Part shown: one piece after another, positions 1 to 5,497 of the stretch | Layout: each line of letters starts with the position of its first letter | Position numbering within the stretch: position 1 is the first letter of the stretch | DNA from: Verrucomicrobiota bacterium | GTDB taxonomy: Bacteria; Verrucomicrobiota; Verrucomicrobiia; Chthoniobacterales; UBA10450 | Assembly (NCBI GenBank): GCA_003219995.1 | Contig: QHRC01000118.1 | Span: forward strand, 1-6,134 | Direction of reading: 5' to 3' | DNA: 6,134 nucleotides | The notes under the pieces: generated by a model | Seen by the model: the letters and a program-made list of their open reading frames with translations, nothing else | What the model was told of the DNA's origin: nothing | Database searches by the model: none | Made by a program: the position numbers and the translations under genes

Positions 1-174
1 GATTGCGCAGAGTGCGAGACCAAAGTTGGACAGATCGACAGGATCGAGAGAGAAATTCAACTCACCGGCGCCCTGACGAGCGAACAACGCTCAAAATTAA
101 TGGAAATGGCCGAGCGCTGCCCGGTCCATCAGACGCTCACGTCGGAAATCAACATCCGAACTCGAGCAGTCTAG
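1..174 (+). CDS. OsmC-family protein, C-terminal fragment (5' end outside window)
   Basis: Frame 1 is open from the first base to a TAG at 172-174 and encodes the last 57 residues of a protein that begins upstream. The fragment reads DCAECETKVGQIDRIEREI at its start and ERCPVHQTLTSEINIRT near its end. The second stretch matches the C-terminal signature of the OsmC/Ohr superfamily, where the Cys of the CPVH motif is one of the two redox-active cysteines that reduce organic hydroperoxides. The CxxCETK...IDRIER stretch is what I associate with OsmC domains fused behind an alpha/beta hydrolase, so the whole gene may be such a two-domain protein; the hydrolase part is not in the window. The frame has no start codon to the left, which is expected for a partial gene. 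It converges on the gene ending at 251. The TAG stop is also the first three bases of a heptamer array. Family assignment is firm; the fused architecture is inference. Confidence 0.88.
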   Translation, partial: DCAECETKVGQIDRIEREIQLTGALTSEQRSKLMEMAERCPVHQTLTSEINIRTRAV

Positions 175-206
175 ATCAGAAGTCAGAGACCAGCGGTCAG
201 CAGGAC
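172..206. repeat. 7-bp-period array at the OsmC stop codon
   Basis: Read in steps of seven, the DNA is TAGATCA, GAAGTCA, GAGACCA, GCGGTCA, GCAGGAC: four units ending in CA, three of them in TCA, then a decayed fifth unit. The first unit contains the TAG stop codon of the OsmC-family gene. The GAAGTCA-GAG core recurs in the array at 4556-4590. The copies are degenerate, so this is an old or drifting array. Confidence 0.55.
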
Positions 207-250
207 AACTTTCGCCAGATCGTAAGCGGAGCTTGCGATGCGTCAGATAT

Positions 251-901
251 TCAAAATTGCGGAACTGACGCGCGCGCTTTTTGTTCTTTTTGGATTTTCA
301 ACTGTTGTTCGTACTCGCGCGCGGGGGGAAGGTCCAGGCGGATGATTATATCGCCTCGAGACCACAGGATAGCCCCGTCAGTTCGGCGCCACATTTTTTG
401 ACCAACCGAGACGGAGGCTTCAACAGCCTTTGCAATCCCTTTATTAAGCGAGTCAGAATTATCGTAGGCGATTTGCGTCCATGTCATTCCGGCCGGCGTG
501 TTGGCCGTCATGATTGCTTGCAGTTCATAATCTCGCACGAACGGATTGGCCCCAGCCACTGGCGTCTTGGAATATTCCACTCGCACGGCGGGCCCATCCA
601 GTTGCAAGAATGCGGCGCGGATTTTCCAGCCCCGGTATTCGTAAACGTGATGGATCGCTCCTTCGAGCAGTGGTGAATTCTTATCCATGCTCTTCGAAGA
701 CGGCGTGTCTTTCGGCGCGCCGTAACGATCGACAAATTGAAGTGAGGTTTCCCCGACCCGGGCATCGGAGCGATTTGCTGCGCAGAACGCAACTGCGGCA
801 ATCCAAACAACGAATAAATAGCGCGAGGCCGGATCAACAACAGTCACGCCAGTCTTGCGAGCACATCGCGTTCCTCCAAAACGAAATCTCCGCCACGCCA
901 A
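251..901 (-). CDS. hypothetical exported protein
   Basis: Open frame of 216 codons from a TTG at 901. I do not recognise a named family. A hydrophobic stretch at residues 28-42 (YLFVVWIAAVAFCAA), followed by a polar region near DARVG, looks like a signal peptide or N-terminal anchor, so the remainder probably lies in the periplasm. The mature part opens with QFVDRYGAP (residues 55-63) and continues with YEYRGWKIRAAF and VRVEYSK, a pattern I associate with small secreted proteins of Verrucomicrobiota. The C-terminus is rich in Lys, Gln and Glu (LKIQKEQKA). The start is uncertain. TTG 901 has AGAGGA at 913-918 at a long 11-nt spacing and gives an overlong n-region. GTG at 847 gives a more typical signal peptide but has no Shine-Dalgarno. 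It lies 39 bp or more behind the ferredoxin gene on the same strand and may share its transcript. Confidence 0.7.
   Translation of the reverse strand: MAWRRFRFGGTRCARKTGVTVVDPASRYLFVVWIAAVAFCAANRSDARVGETSLQFVDRYGAPKDTPSSKSMDKNSPLLEGAIHHVYEYRGWKIRAAFLQLDGPAVRVEYSKTPVAGANPFVRDYELQAIMTANTPAGMTWTQIAYDNSDSLNKGIAKAVEASVSVGQKMWRRTDGAILWSRGDIIIRLDLPPAREYEQQLKIQKEQKARASVPQF
834..877 (-). other. strong Shine-Dalgarno plus 10-codon mini-ORF
   Basis: On the minus strand GGAGG (873-877) is followed after 6 nt by ATG (864-866), the best-spaced Shine-Dalgarno/ATG pair seen at any minus-strand gene here. That ATG is out of frame with the exported-protein gene and reads MCSQDWRDCC before TGA at 834-836. It overlaps the possible GTG start (845-847) of that gene. 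It could be a leader peptide coupling translation, a sign that the main gene has a frameshift near its 5' end, or chance. Confidence 0.3.
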
Positions 902-940
902 ACGACTTCAGTTCCTCTATCAAGATCGACCATCGGCTAA

Positions 941-1273
941 TCAAGGCTTCGCCAGATCGTCCGCGGTGAGAACGAGGCGGGCAACTCGCTGGCCGTTGAC
1001 GAGTCCGTCAACGATTTCGGGCACGTCGGCAACGGTGACGCGGCCGTAAAAGAAATGGTCTGGCTCGACCAAAACAGTGACCCCAGTCGCACATTGATCG
1101 AGGCAACTCGATGTGCAGACGCGGGCTTCGAGCTTCGCCAGTCCGCGCGCAGCCACCTCTGTTTTCAACGCTTTATATACTTCTTCCGAGCCTTTTGCCG
1201 CGCAGCATCCCTTCGGGTTGTCGTCCGGCCGGCGATTGATGCAAACGAAGAGATATCGCCGGCGTTGTGCCAT
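941..1273 (-). CDS. thioredoxin-fold [2Fe-2S] ferredoxin
   Basis: 110-residue cytoplasmic protein of the thioredoxin-like [2Fe-2S] ferredoxin family (the Aquifex / Clostridium pasteurianum 2Fe-2S type, also found as a domain in NuoE). It opens with a beta strand, YLFVCINRRP, carrying Cys11. Cys23 and Cys24 follow in KGCCAAKG, then Cys53, Cys57 and Cys61 in VCTSSCLDQCATG. The family ligand pattern Cx(11-12)C...Cx3C fits Cys11, Cys23 or 24, Cys57 and Cys61. The tail VLVEPDHFFYGRVTVADVPEIV matches the family's C-terminal end. Length is normal. The frame stays open far upstream, but ATG 1271-1273 is the right start: homology begins there, AGG lies just upstream, and earlier codons would overlap the channel gene. 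It is 22 bp downstream of the channel gene, so the two are probably cotranscribed. It carries electrons; its partner cannot be named from this window. Confidence 0.9.
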   Translation of the reverse strand: MAQRRRYLFVCINRRPDDNPKGCCAAKGSEEVYKALKTEVAARGLAKLEARVCTSSCLDQCATGVTVLVEPDHFFYGRVTVADVPEIVDGLVNGQRVARLVLTADDLAKP

Positions 1274-1295
1274 CTTTAAAACCTGTGATCGATCG

Positions 1296-2162
1296 CTACA
1301 GTGGCACCGGCTCCGTGTCGTGGAGGCGGCCGTAATCGACAGTGAGCTGTCCGTCGCCACTCTGGGTATAGATCTCGGCGAAGCGATGGCCGAACTGAAT
1401 ATCCCGCCAAAGGTAATCTTGTTGAGTTTGCACAGCCGCGAGAATGACTGGATCGATGCCAACGACTGACACGACCAACATGGCGCGACCCGACTCAAGC
1501 GTTTCGGGAGTTGCGCCGTAAAGCGGACTTTGTTCGTCAATGACGTGGCGCAAAGTGAGCGCGGCGGGAAACACGGACAGCCGGTCGAACTGGAGCTTGA
1601 GATTGTAAAAAAAGCGAAAGTCACCGCCCTCGACCAATGGCTCGTCGCGATGGAAAGTGATACGAAACTCGGTCTCGACCATGCTGTGCCGACGCACATT
1701 GCCGATGCGCACCATGAGGGTAGGCTGGCCGTTCAAGGGCGCGATGACGGCCGATTTACTGAACAGGATGCGCGCAATTGGTCGCGAGAATCGAACGAAG
1801 ATGAGGCCTGTCATGACGGCGAGGAGAAACACTCCGCTCATGATCTCGACGGTCGTAACGATGTGGCCGTAGAGTGTTTGCGGATACATGTGACCGTAAC
1901 CGACGGTCGCGAGCGTTTGCACACTAAAGAAAAACGATTCGAGGAACGAACCCGGTTTCATCCCGGCAATGCTGTCTCCGCCGAGCATGAAGAGCGCAGC
2001 GAAGATGAGGTTCAGCACGATGTAAACGGCGGCAACGAATGCGGCAAACTGCGGCCAGCTCAAACCGAGCAACCATTGATAGGCGTCACGCCACTCTAGA
2101 CGGCCGGTGTTGACTTTGAGGAACTCGAGCTGACCGGAACGAACTGAGACTGGTTTAGACAT
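1296..2162 (-). CDS. KirBac-type inward-rectifier potassium channel
   Basis: 288-residue inner-membrane potassium channel, one subunit of a tetramer. An amphipathic slide helix lies around residues 24-36 (WRDAYQWLLGLSW), TM1 about 37-60, the pore helix about 73-84, and the selectivity filter TVGYG at 86-90. TM2 is about 97-123 and ends in TGLIFVRFSRP, the strongly conserved bacterial Kir exit from the membrane. Residues 130-285 form the cytoplasmic Kir immunoglobulin-like domain, with LFSKSAVIAPLNGQPTLM and RIGNVR as recognisable family motifs, followed by HVIDEQSPLYG. Domain order and length match KirBac proteins, and nothing is missing. ATG 2160-2162 is the chosen start because the N-terminus then has the usual short cytoplasmic extension. 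There is no Shine-Dalgarno in front of it, only a pyrimidine-rich heptamer array. It is the first gene of a probable operon with the ferredoxin. Confidence 0.95.
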   Translation of the reverse strand: MSKPVSVRSGQLEFLKVNTGRLEWRDAYQWLLGLSWPQFAAFVAAVYIVLNLIFAALFMLGGDSIAGMKPGSFLESFFFSVQTLATVGYGHMYPQTLYGHIVTTVEIMSGVFLLAVMTGLIFVRFSRPIARILFSKSAVIAPLNGQPTLMVRIGNVRRHSMVETEFRITFHRDEPLVEGGDFRFFYNLKLQFDRLSVFPAALTLRHVIDEQSPLYGATPETLESGRAMLVVSVVGIDPVILAAVQTQQDYLWRDIQFGHRFAEIYTQSGDGQLTVDYGRLHDTEPVPL

Positions 2163-2163
2163 C

Positions 2164-2205
2164 GCAAAGGAAGAAAGATGAATTATGAAGGATGAAAGGC
2201 GAAGA
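2164..2205. repeat. 7-bp-period array before the KirBac start codon
   Basis: In steps of seven from 2164 the plus strand reads GCAAAGG, AAGAAAG, ATGAATT, ATGAAGG, ATGAAAG, GCGAAGA. Five consecutive units have the form xxGAAxx. The array ends 1 bp from the KirBac start codon and fills the place where its ribosome binding site should be. On the channel's coding strand it is TTC-rich, with no AGGAG-like element. Confidence 0.55.
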
Positions 2206-2249
2206 AAAAATCCGAAGCTGAAGGTTGAATCGGCAACGCCCGCGAAATC

Positions 2250-2314
2250 TGTAGCCCCTCAGGCGGGCTGCGGCAAAACCTGATAACGGACCGCGGTGAG
2301 CGAACACGGCTACA
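2250..2314. repeat. 65-bp palindromic intergenic element
   Basis: The element is bounded by a perfect 7-bp inverted repeat: TGTAGCC at 2250-2256 and GGCTACA at 2308-2314. Further pairing is partial, with GC-rich arms (CAGGCGGGCTGCGG on the left, CCGCGGTGAGCG on the right) around AAAACCTGATAACGGA. It contains no reading frame of note. It resembles short mobile or REP-like intergenic repeats and sits between the divergent channel and NYN genes. No second full copy is in the window, so its repetitive nature is inferred. Confidence 0.5.
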
Positions 2315-2350
2315 ATATCAAGATCGACAATCTAATTCGCACGCTTGAAC

Positions 2351-3022
2351 ATGAGAGGTATGCCGGTCCGAAAAAGAGATCCAGAAGGTCGCCAGCGTTC
2401 CAAAGTGTTAGTCCTGGTCGATGAATCGAATGTCGGCAGTTCGGTACGGACAGCGGGACGCGGTCTCGATTGGTTGAAGCTCCGCGATTTTCTGGCCGGC
2501 CCAAATACCGGACGCGAGCTAATCGAGATGGTGGTTTATGCGGGGTTGCCACCCGCCATCCCGCTTTGGCAGGAGGAACGGGACAAGAAGAACAAGTTCA
2601 TGCATTGGCTGCGCTCCAACGGTTTCATGGTTGTGACCAAAGATGGGTCGCCCGCCGAGGAAGGACATTATAAGGCGAACGTCGACGTCATGATGGCGAT
2701 TGACGCAATCGAGCTTTCCATCGAAATGCGGCCTGATGTCGTCATTCTCGTGACCGGCGATGCGGATTTCGCTTATCTCGCGACGAAGCTGCGGCGGCAT
2801 GGGATCCGTGTGGAAGTCGCGTCAGTGGCAGCAAATCTTGGGAACACGCTGAGATCGGCCGCCAACGATGTGATCGATCTGGCGCCATTATTTCGGACAT
2901 TTGAATTGATGAAGACGCAAGATGCAGGGCCGCCGGCGCAGCGGGCGCGGCAACAACAGCGCAGGACACGACCGCGATTCCGGGCTGTGCAACCGCGTGA
3001 CGGCGGTGATGCGCGAGCCTAG
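2351..3022 (+). CDS. NYN domain (DUF88, LabA-like) putative RNase
   Basis: 223-residue soluble protein with a PIN-like NYN domain, a family of metal-dependent nucleases or RNA-processing proteins. Numbered from ATG 2351, the acidic-site motifs are in order: LVLVDESNVG (Asp24, Asn27), NVDVMMAID (Asp112), VTGDADFAYL (Asp137, Asp139), then RVEVAS and LRSAANDVIDL, the usual end of the LabA-type fold. All expected acidic residues are present, so it is probably active. The tail after residue 190 is low in hydrophobics and rich in Arg and Gln (QRARQQQRRTRPRFR), which suggests nucleic-acid binding. The start is uncertain among TTG 2345, ATG 2351 and ATG 2360; none has a well-spaced Shine-Dalgarno (GAGAGG at 2353-2358 is too close to 2360). 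It stands alone on this strand, divergent from the channel operon and 155 bp before the MATE gene. The physiological target is unknown. Confidence 0.88.
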   Translation: MRGMPVRKRDPEGRQRSKVLVLVDESNVGSSVRTAGRGLDWLKLRDFLAGPNTGRELIEMVVYAGLPPAIPLWQEERDKKNKFMHWLRSNGFMVVTKDGSPAEEGHYKANVDVMMAIDAIELSIEMRPDVVILVTGDADFAYLATKLRRHGIRVEVASVAANLGNTLRSAANDVIDLAPLFRTFELMKTQDAGPPAQRARQQQRRTRPRFRAVQPRDGGDARA

Positions 3023-3044
3023 AGCGGTGATCCGAACGCGCTCT
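3021..3044 (+). terminator. weak hairpin after the NYN gene
   Basis: AGAGCG (3021-3026) and CGCTCT (3039-3044) are perfect 6-bp inverted arms around a 12-nt loop, starting inside the TAG stop of the NYN gene. No T-run follows directly (the next bases are CAAAAC; a short T5 comes at 3058-3062). It could be a weak or factor-assisted terminator. The rest of the 155-bp gap to the MATE gene holds a lone TTGACA (3061-3066) without a good -10 and a 6-bp inverted repeat at 3113-3135. Confidence 0.22.
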
Positions 3045-3177
3045 CAAAACACATAGGTTTTTGACACTGTAATTACGCCCATCTTTGGGTCGAAGGCCCA
3101 ATTGTGGCTGTCGCGAATGGTTAGCGATGATTCGCACGACTTGAATCGCGGGCAGTAGGTATGCAATACGCGAGCAA

Positions 3178-4557
3178 ATGAAAGACTTAACCCAAGGGTC
3201 CGTTACCAAGCACTTACTGCATATGTCGGCATTCATGGCCGTGAGCATGGCGGTGCAAACGCTTTATCTTCTGGCCGATCTTTACTGGGTGGGGCATCTC
3301 GGCAAGGAAGCGATCGCCGCAGTTGGCGTAGCCGGGAACCTGATGATGATTGTTCTCGCCCTGACCCAAATGCTGGGTGTGGGAACGACAACCCTCGTCT
3401 CGCAGGCGGCCGGCAGAAAAGATCAGCCGCGCGCCGAGCTCGTCTTCAACCAATCTTGTGTCATGTCGATCCTGGTTGGATTGGTCCTGGGCGTTTGCGG
3501 ATTTCTGTTGCGCGACGCGTATTGCGAATCGCTCAGTGCCGATGCGGCCACGGCGGCGTTGGCCAAGAGTTACTTGCTTTGGTTTATTCCCGCGCTTGTC
3601 CTCCAGTTTCCCCTGGTCGCGTTGGGGTCGGCGTTGCGCGCGACCGGGATCATCAAACCCACCGTCAGATTGCAGGTGCTCAGTGTCCTGCTCAACATCG
3701 TGCTCGCGCCTTTGCTGATCTTCGGAATCGGCCCCTGGCCCAGACTCGGCGTCACCGGCGCGGCGCTCGCCAGTTTCATCGCCATCCTGATCGCGGACGT
3801 CCTGATGGTGATCTATTTCGAAAAAAAATATCATTATCTGCGCTTTCGTTTTCCTCTCTTTCGTCCGCAAACAAGGATTTGGAGAGAGATGCTTCACATC
3901 GGGGTACCGGCGGGTGCGGAATTTGTGCTGCTCTTCGCTTACATCATGATTGTGTACGGAATCATTCGTGGCTTTGGACCAGCCGCTCAAGCCGGATTCG
4001 GAGTGGGCGCACGGGTGATGCAGGCACTTTTTTTGCCGGTCGTGGCCCTGAGCTTTGCCGTCGCGCCGGTGATTGGACAAAATTTTGGCGGACGCCGCGG
4101 CGACCGGGTTCGCCAGTCAGTCTATTCCGCGGTCGGAATCGCTTCCGTAATGATGCTCGTCCTCACATTGATTGCGCACTTCGCGCCTGCCCCGCTGATC
4201 CGAGCGTTCTCGAATGATCAGCGAGTGATCGCCTTCGGCAGCGATTATCTAAGGATCGTCTCCTTCAATTTCGTAGCCGCCGGAATTGTCTTCACTACCT
4301 CCAGCGCGTTTCAGGGGATTGGCAACACTTGGCCGCCGCTTCTCAGTTCGATGACACGATTGTTCCTTTTTGTCTTGCCGGCTGCGCTCATCGCGCGCAC
4401 GCCCCGATTTGAGATCAAACATGTTTGGTATTTGTCGGTCGCATCGATCGTTCTTCAGGCGTGCATTAATCTTTTCCTGCTTCGGAATGAGTTACGGAAG
4501 AAGTTAACGTTCGAAGGGCTCGACGATCTCGTTCCAGGCGACGCGACCGCCGCTTGA
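3178..4557 (+). CDS. MATE-family multidrug/solute efflux transporter
   Basis: 459-residue inner-membrane protein with twelve predicted hydrophobic segments in two sets of six, separated by a basic cytoplasmic loop around residues 214-237. This is the MatE-MatE layout of Na+- or H+-driven antiporters (NorM/DinF superfamily). Recognisable family features are ADLYWVGHLG (33-42) at the end of TM1, the TTLVSQAAGRKD loop (71-82), ALRATGIIKPTV (152-163) between TM4 and TM5, PVIGQNFGGRRGDR (297-310) in the second half, and FQGIGNTWPPLL (378-389) as the second-half counterpart of the 152-163 motif. Length is normal for the family and both halves are intact. ATG 3178 is the start because the protein then begins with the usual short N-terminus before TM1. 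The Shine-Dalgarno is poor. Substrate cannot be read from the sequence. The TGA stop overlaps a heptamer array, and the next gene is convergent. Confidence 0.94.
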   Translation: MKDLTQGSVTKHLLHMSAFMAVSMAVQTLYLLADLYWVGHLGKEAIAAVGVAGNLMMIVLALTQMLGVGTTTLVSQAAGRKDQPRAELVFNQSCVMSILVGLVLGVCGFLLRDAYCESLSADAATAALAKSYLLWFIPALVLQFPLVALGSALRATGIIKPTVRLQVLSVLLNIVLAPLLIFGIGPWPRLGVTGAALASFIAILIADVLMVIYFEKKYHYLRFRFPLFRPQTRIWREMLHIGVPAGAEFVLLFAYIMIVYGIIRGFGPAAQAGFGVGARVMQALFLPVVALSFAVAPVIGQNFGGRRGDRVRQSVYSAVGIASVMMLVLTLIAHFAPAPLIRAFSNDQRVIAFGSDYLRIVSFNFVAAGIVFTTSSAFQGIGNTWPPLLSSMTRLFLFVLPAALIARTPRFEIKHVWYLSVASIVLQACINLFLLRNELRKKLTFEGLDDLVPGDATAA

Positions 4558-4590
4558 AGGAAGAAGTCAGAGCTCAGAAGTCAGAAGGAA
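4556..4590. repeat. 7-bp-period array at the MATE stop codon
   Basis: Five adjacent heptamers read GAAGGAA, GAAGTCA, GAGCTCA, GAAGTCA, GAAGGAA. The first overlaps the TGA stop of the MATE gene. The order is symmetrical (A-B-C-B-A). The GAAGTCA-GAG core matches the array at 172-206. It fills half of the 63-bp gap between the convergent MATE and CPBP genes, which holds no convincing rho-independent terminator. Confidence 0.65.
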
Positions 4591-4620
4591 GCAAACACCG
4601 AACGATCAAATACTTGACGC

Positions 4621-5301
4621 TCAGGAGAAGAGTTTGGGTAAAACATTAGCAACAAAATCGACTGCGAAGTGCCCGATCATGTTTGCTATCAGGTCGCGAC
4701 GCCAAAGATAGAAGCCAGCCAGGATCGCGCCCAGCGCCAGAGCGATCACGATGTTAGCGGCGCCGCCTGTCCAGTGGCCAAGCCCAAAGATGACCAGTGG
4801 AATGGCGGCAGCCCAATACCGATTCAGACCCAGAGCCTGGAGTCGTTCGATGGCGTAGCCGCGATAAAATAATTCTTCCACCACTCCGGCGCGAAATACG
4901 ATCAACGTGATCAACCAGAGCGGAAGTTTTTCAAAGGCAGCCGAGCCAGGGCCGTGCCCATAGCCGGTGAGCGCCGCCAGCACGCCGCCCACGATCGCGG
5001 ACGCGACCGCGATGACGAGTCCCCAGAGAATCGATTTCCACCATGTCGATGTACCGAGGCCGACCGAGGTGAACGGGAGCCGCTCACCGCGGCGGACCAA
5101 AATGAGCAACACAATTGCGCTTACCCAAATAAGCGATTCCTTCCAGATCGCGGCAGTAAAGGTGAGCGTGGGTGAAAAATAAGCGACCGTTTGCCGGACG
5201 AGTAACATCGCAAACAGCGACAGGAACAGACCGATCCAGGTGGCATTCCGGAATGCGGATTTCGGATTGCGGATTTCGGAAAGCGTAGCCATGGGCACCA
5301 T
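4621..5301 (-). CDS. CPBP (Abi) family intramembrane metalloprotease
   Basis: About 226 residues with six or more hydrophobic segments, belonging to the CPBP/Abi family of intramembrane glutamate-type proteases (relatives of CAAX-processing Rce1). Numbered from ATG 5301, motif 1 is EELFYRG with Glu142, Glu143 and Arg147. Motif 2 is FGLGH with Phe172 and His176. Motif 3 is IGHFAVDF with His211 and Asp215. All catalytic positions are present, so it should be active. Substrates in bacteria are mostly unknown; some members act in bacteriocin immunity or protein maturation, and no such partner is next door. The start is doubtful. TTG 5322, ATG 5301 and ATG 5292 are all in frame and none has a clear Shine-Dalgarno. 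Residues 8-19 (SEIRNPKSAFRN) are encoded by a heptamer array, so the real conserved protein begins near TWIGLFLSLF. Confidence 0.9.
   Translation of the reverse strand: MVPMATLSEIRNPKSAFRNATWIGLFLSLFAMLLVRQTVAYFSPTLTFTAAIWKESLIWVSAIVLLILVRRGERLPFTSVGLGTSTWWKSILWGLVIAVASAIVGGVLAALTGYGHGPGSAAFEKLPLWLITLIVFRAGVVEELFYRGYAIERLQALGLNRYWAAAIPLVIFGLGHWTGGAANIVIALALGAILAGFYLWRRDLIANMIGHFAVDFVANVLPKLFS
5247..5281. repeat. 7-bp-period array inside the CPBP 5' end
   Basis: Five heptamers on the plus strand: TCCGGAA, TGCGGAT, TTCGGAT, TGCGGAT, TTCGGAA. Units 2-3 and 4-5 also form a 14-bp direct repeat with a single mismatch. Because 7 is not a multiple of 3, the array can stay open in several frames. In the CPBP frame it encodes the polar stretch SEIRNPKSAFRN. 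It is either a translated N-terminal extension or the 5' leader of a gene that starts closer to 5240. Confidence 0.7.
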
Positions 5302-5410
5302 TAGGATGCTGTGAATCGCCAAACAGATTCAAGATTGTCGTGACTCCCGGCGTTGTCGTCGTTTTTGCTAACCGCAGTCAGCGATTGATTCGCCCTCCCG
5401 AATTCCCATC

Positions 5411-5493
5411 GGGCTATACAATCCACCCAGCGACTTTCCAGCACGCCGTGTTGCGGCTGTAACAATCTGCGGCTGACACAGCCGCGTCTACAG
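5411..5493. repeat. REP-like palindromic element after the GYD gene
   Basis: The core is a perfect 7-bp hairpin, GCGGCTG (5469-5475), loop ACA, CAGCCGC (5479-5485). It is enclosed by a second inverted pair, CTGTA (5457-5461) and TACAG (5489-5493). A second direct GCGGCTG at 5453-5459 offers an alternative pairing. The left part to GGGCTATACA at 5411 looks like part of the same element. On the minus strand it begins 4 bp after the GYD stop codon, where it would fold in the 3' end of that transcript and could stabilise or end it. The rest of the 5323-5497 gap shows nothing further. Confidence 0.6.
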
Positions 5494-5497
5494 AAAA

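Noticed and set aside
211..960. The 13-mer TTCGCCAGATCGT occurs at 211-223 and 948-960, the second inside the ferredoxin 3' end.
   Set aside because: Chance level for the window length; no extended duplication.
1274..1699. Ferredoxin frame stays open upstream to 1699.
   Set aside because: The upstream translation is Ser/Arg-rich with no family resemblance and lies antisense-frame inside the channel gene; ATG 1273 fits the family.
1530..2099. Long plus-strand open frame opposite the channel gene.
   Set aside because: Antisense shadow; the minus-strand product is an unmistakable Kir channel.
918..2328. The 13-mer TATCAAGATCGAC occurs at 918-930 and 2316-2328, both just outside gene starts.
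   Set aside because: About one such exact match is expected by chance in 6 kb, and the flanking similarity is weak.
3113..3135. Inverted repeat GCGAAT/ATTCGC upstream of the MATE gene, a possible operator.
   Set aside because: Only 6 bp with an 11-nt spacer and no promoter to anchor it.
3161..3181. Six-codon ORF MQYASK overlapping the MATE start as ATGA.
   Set aside because: AGG lies only 1 nt before its ATG, so initiation is unlikely; length is uninformative.
3214..4080. Long minus-strand open frame opposite the MATE gene.
   Set aside because: Composition (His, Gln, Asp, Arg-rich, no fold) is typical of the antisense of a membrane-protein gene.
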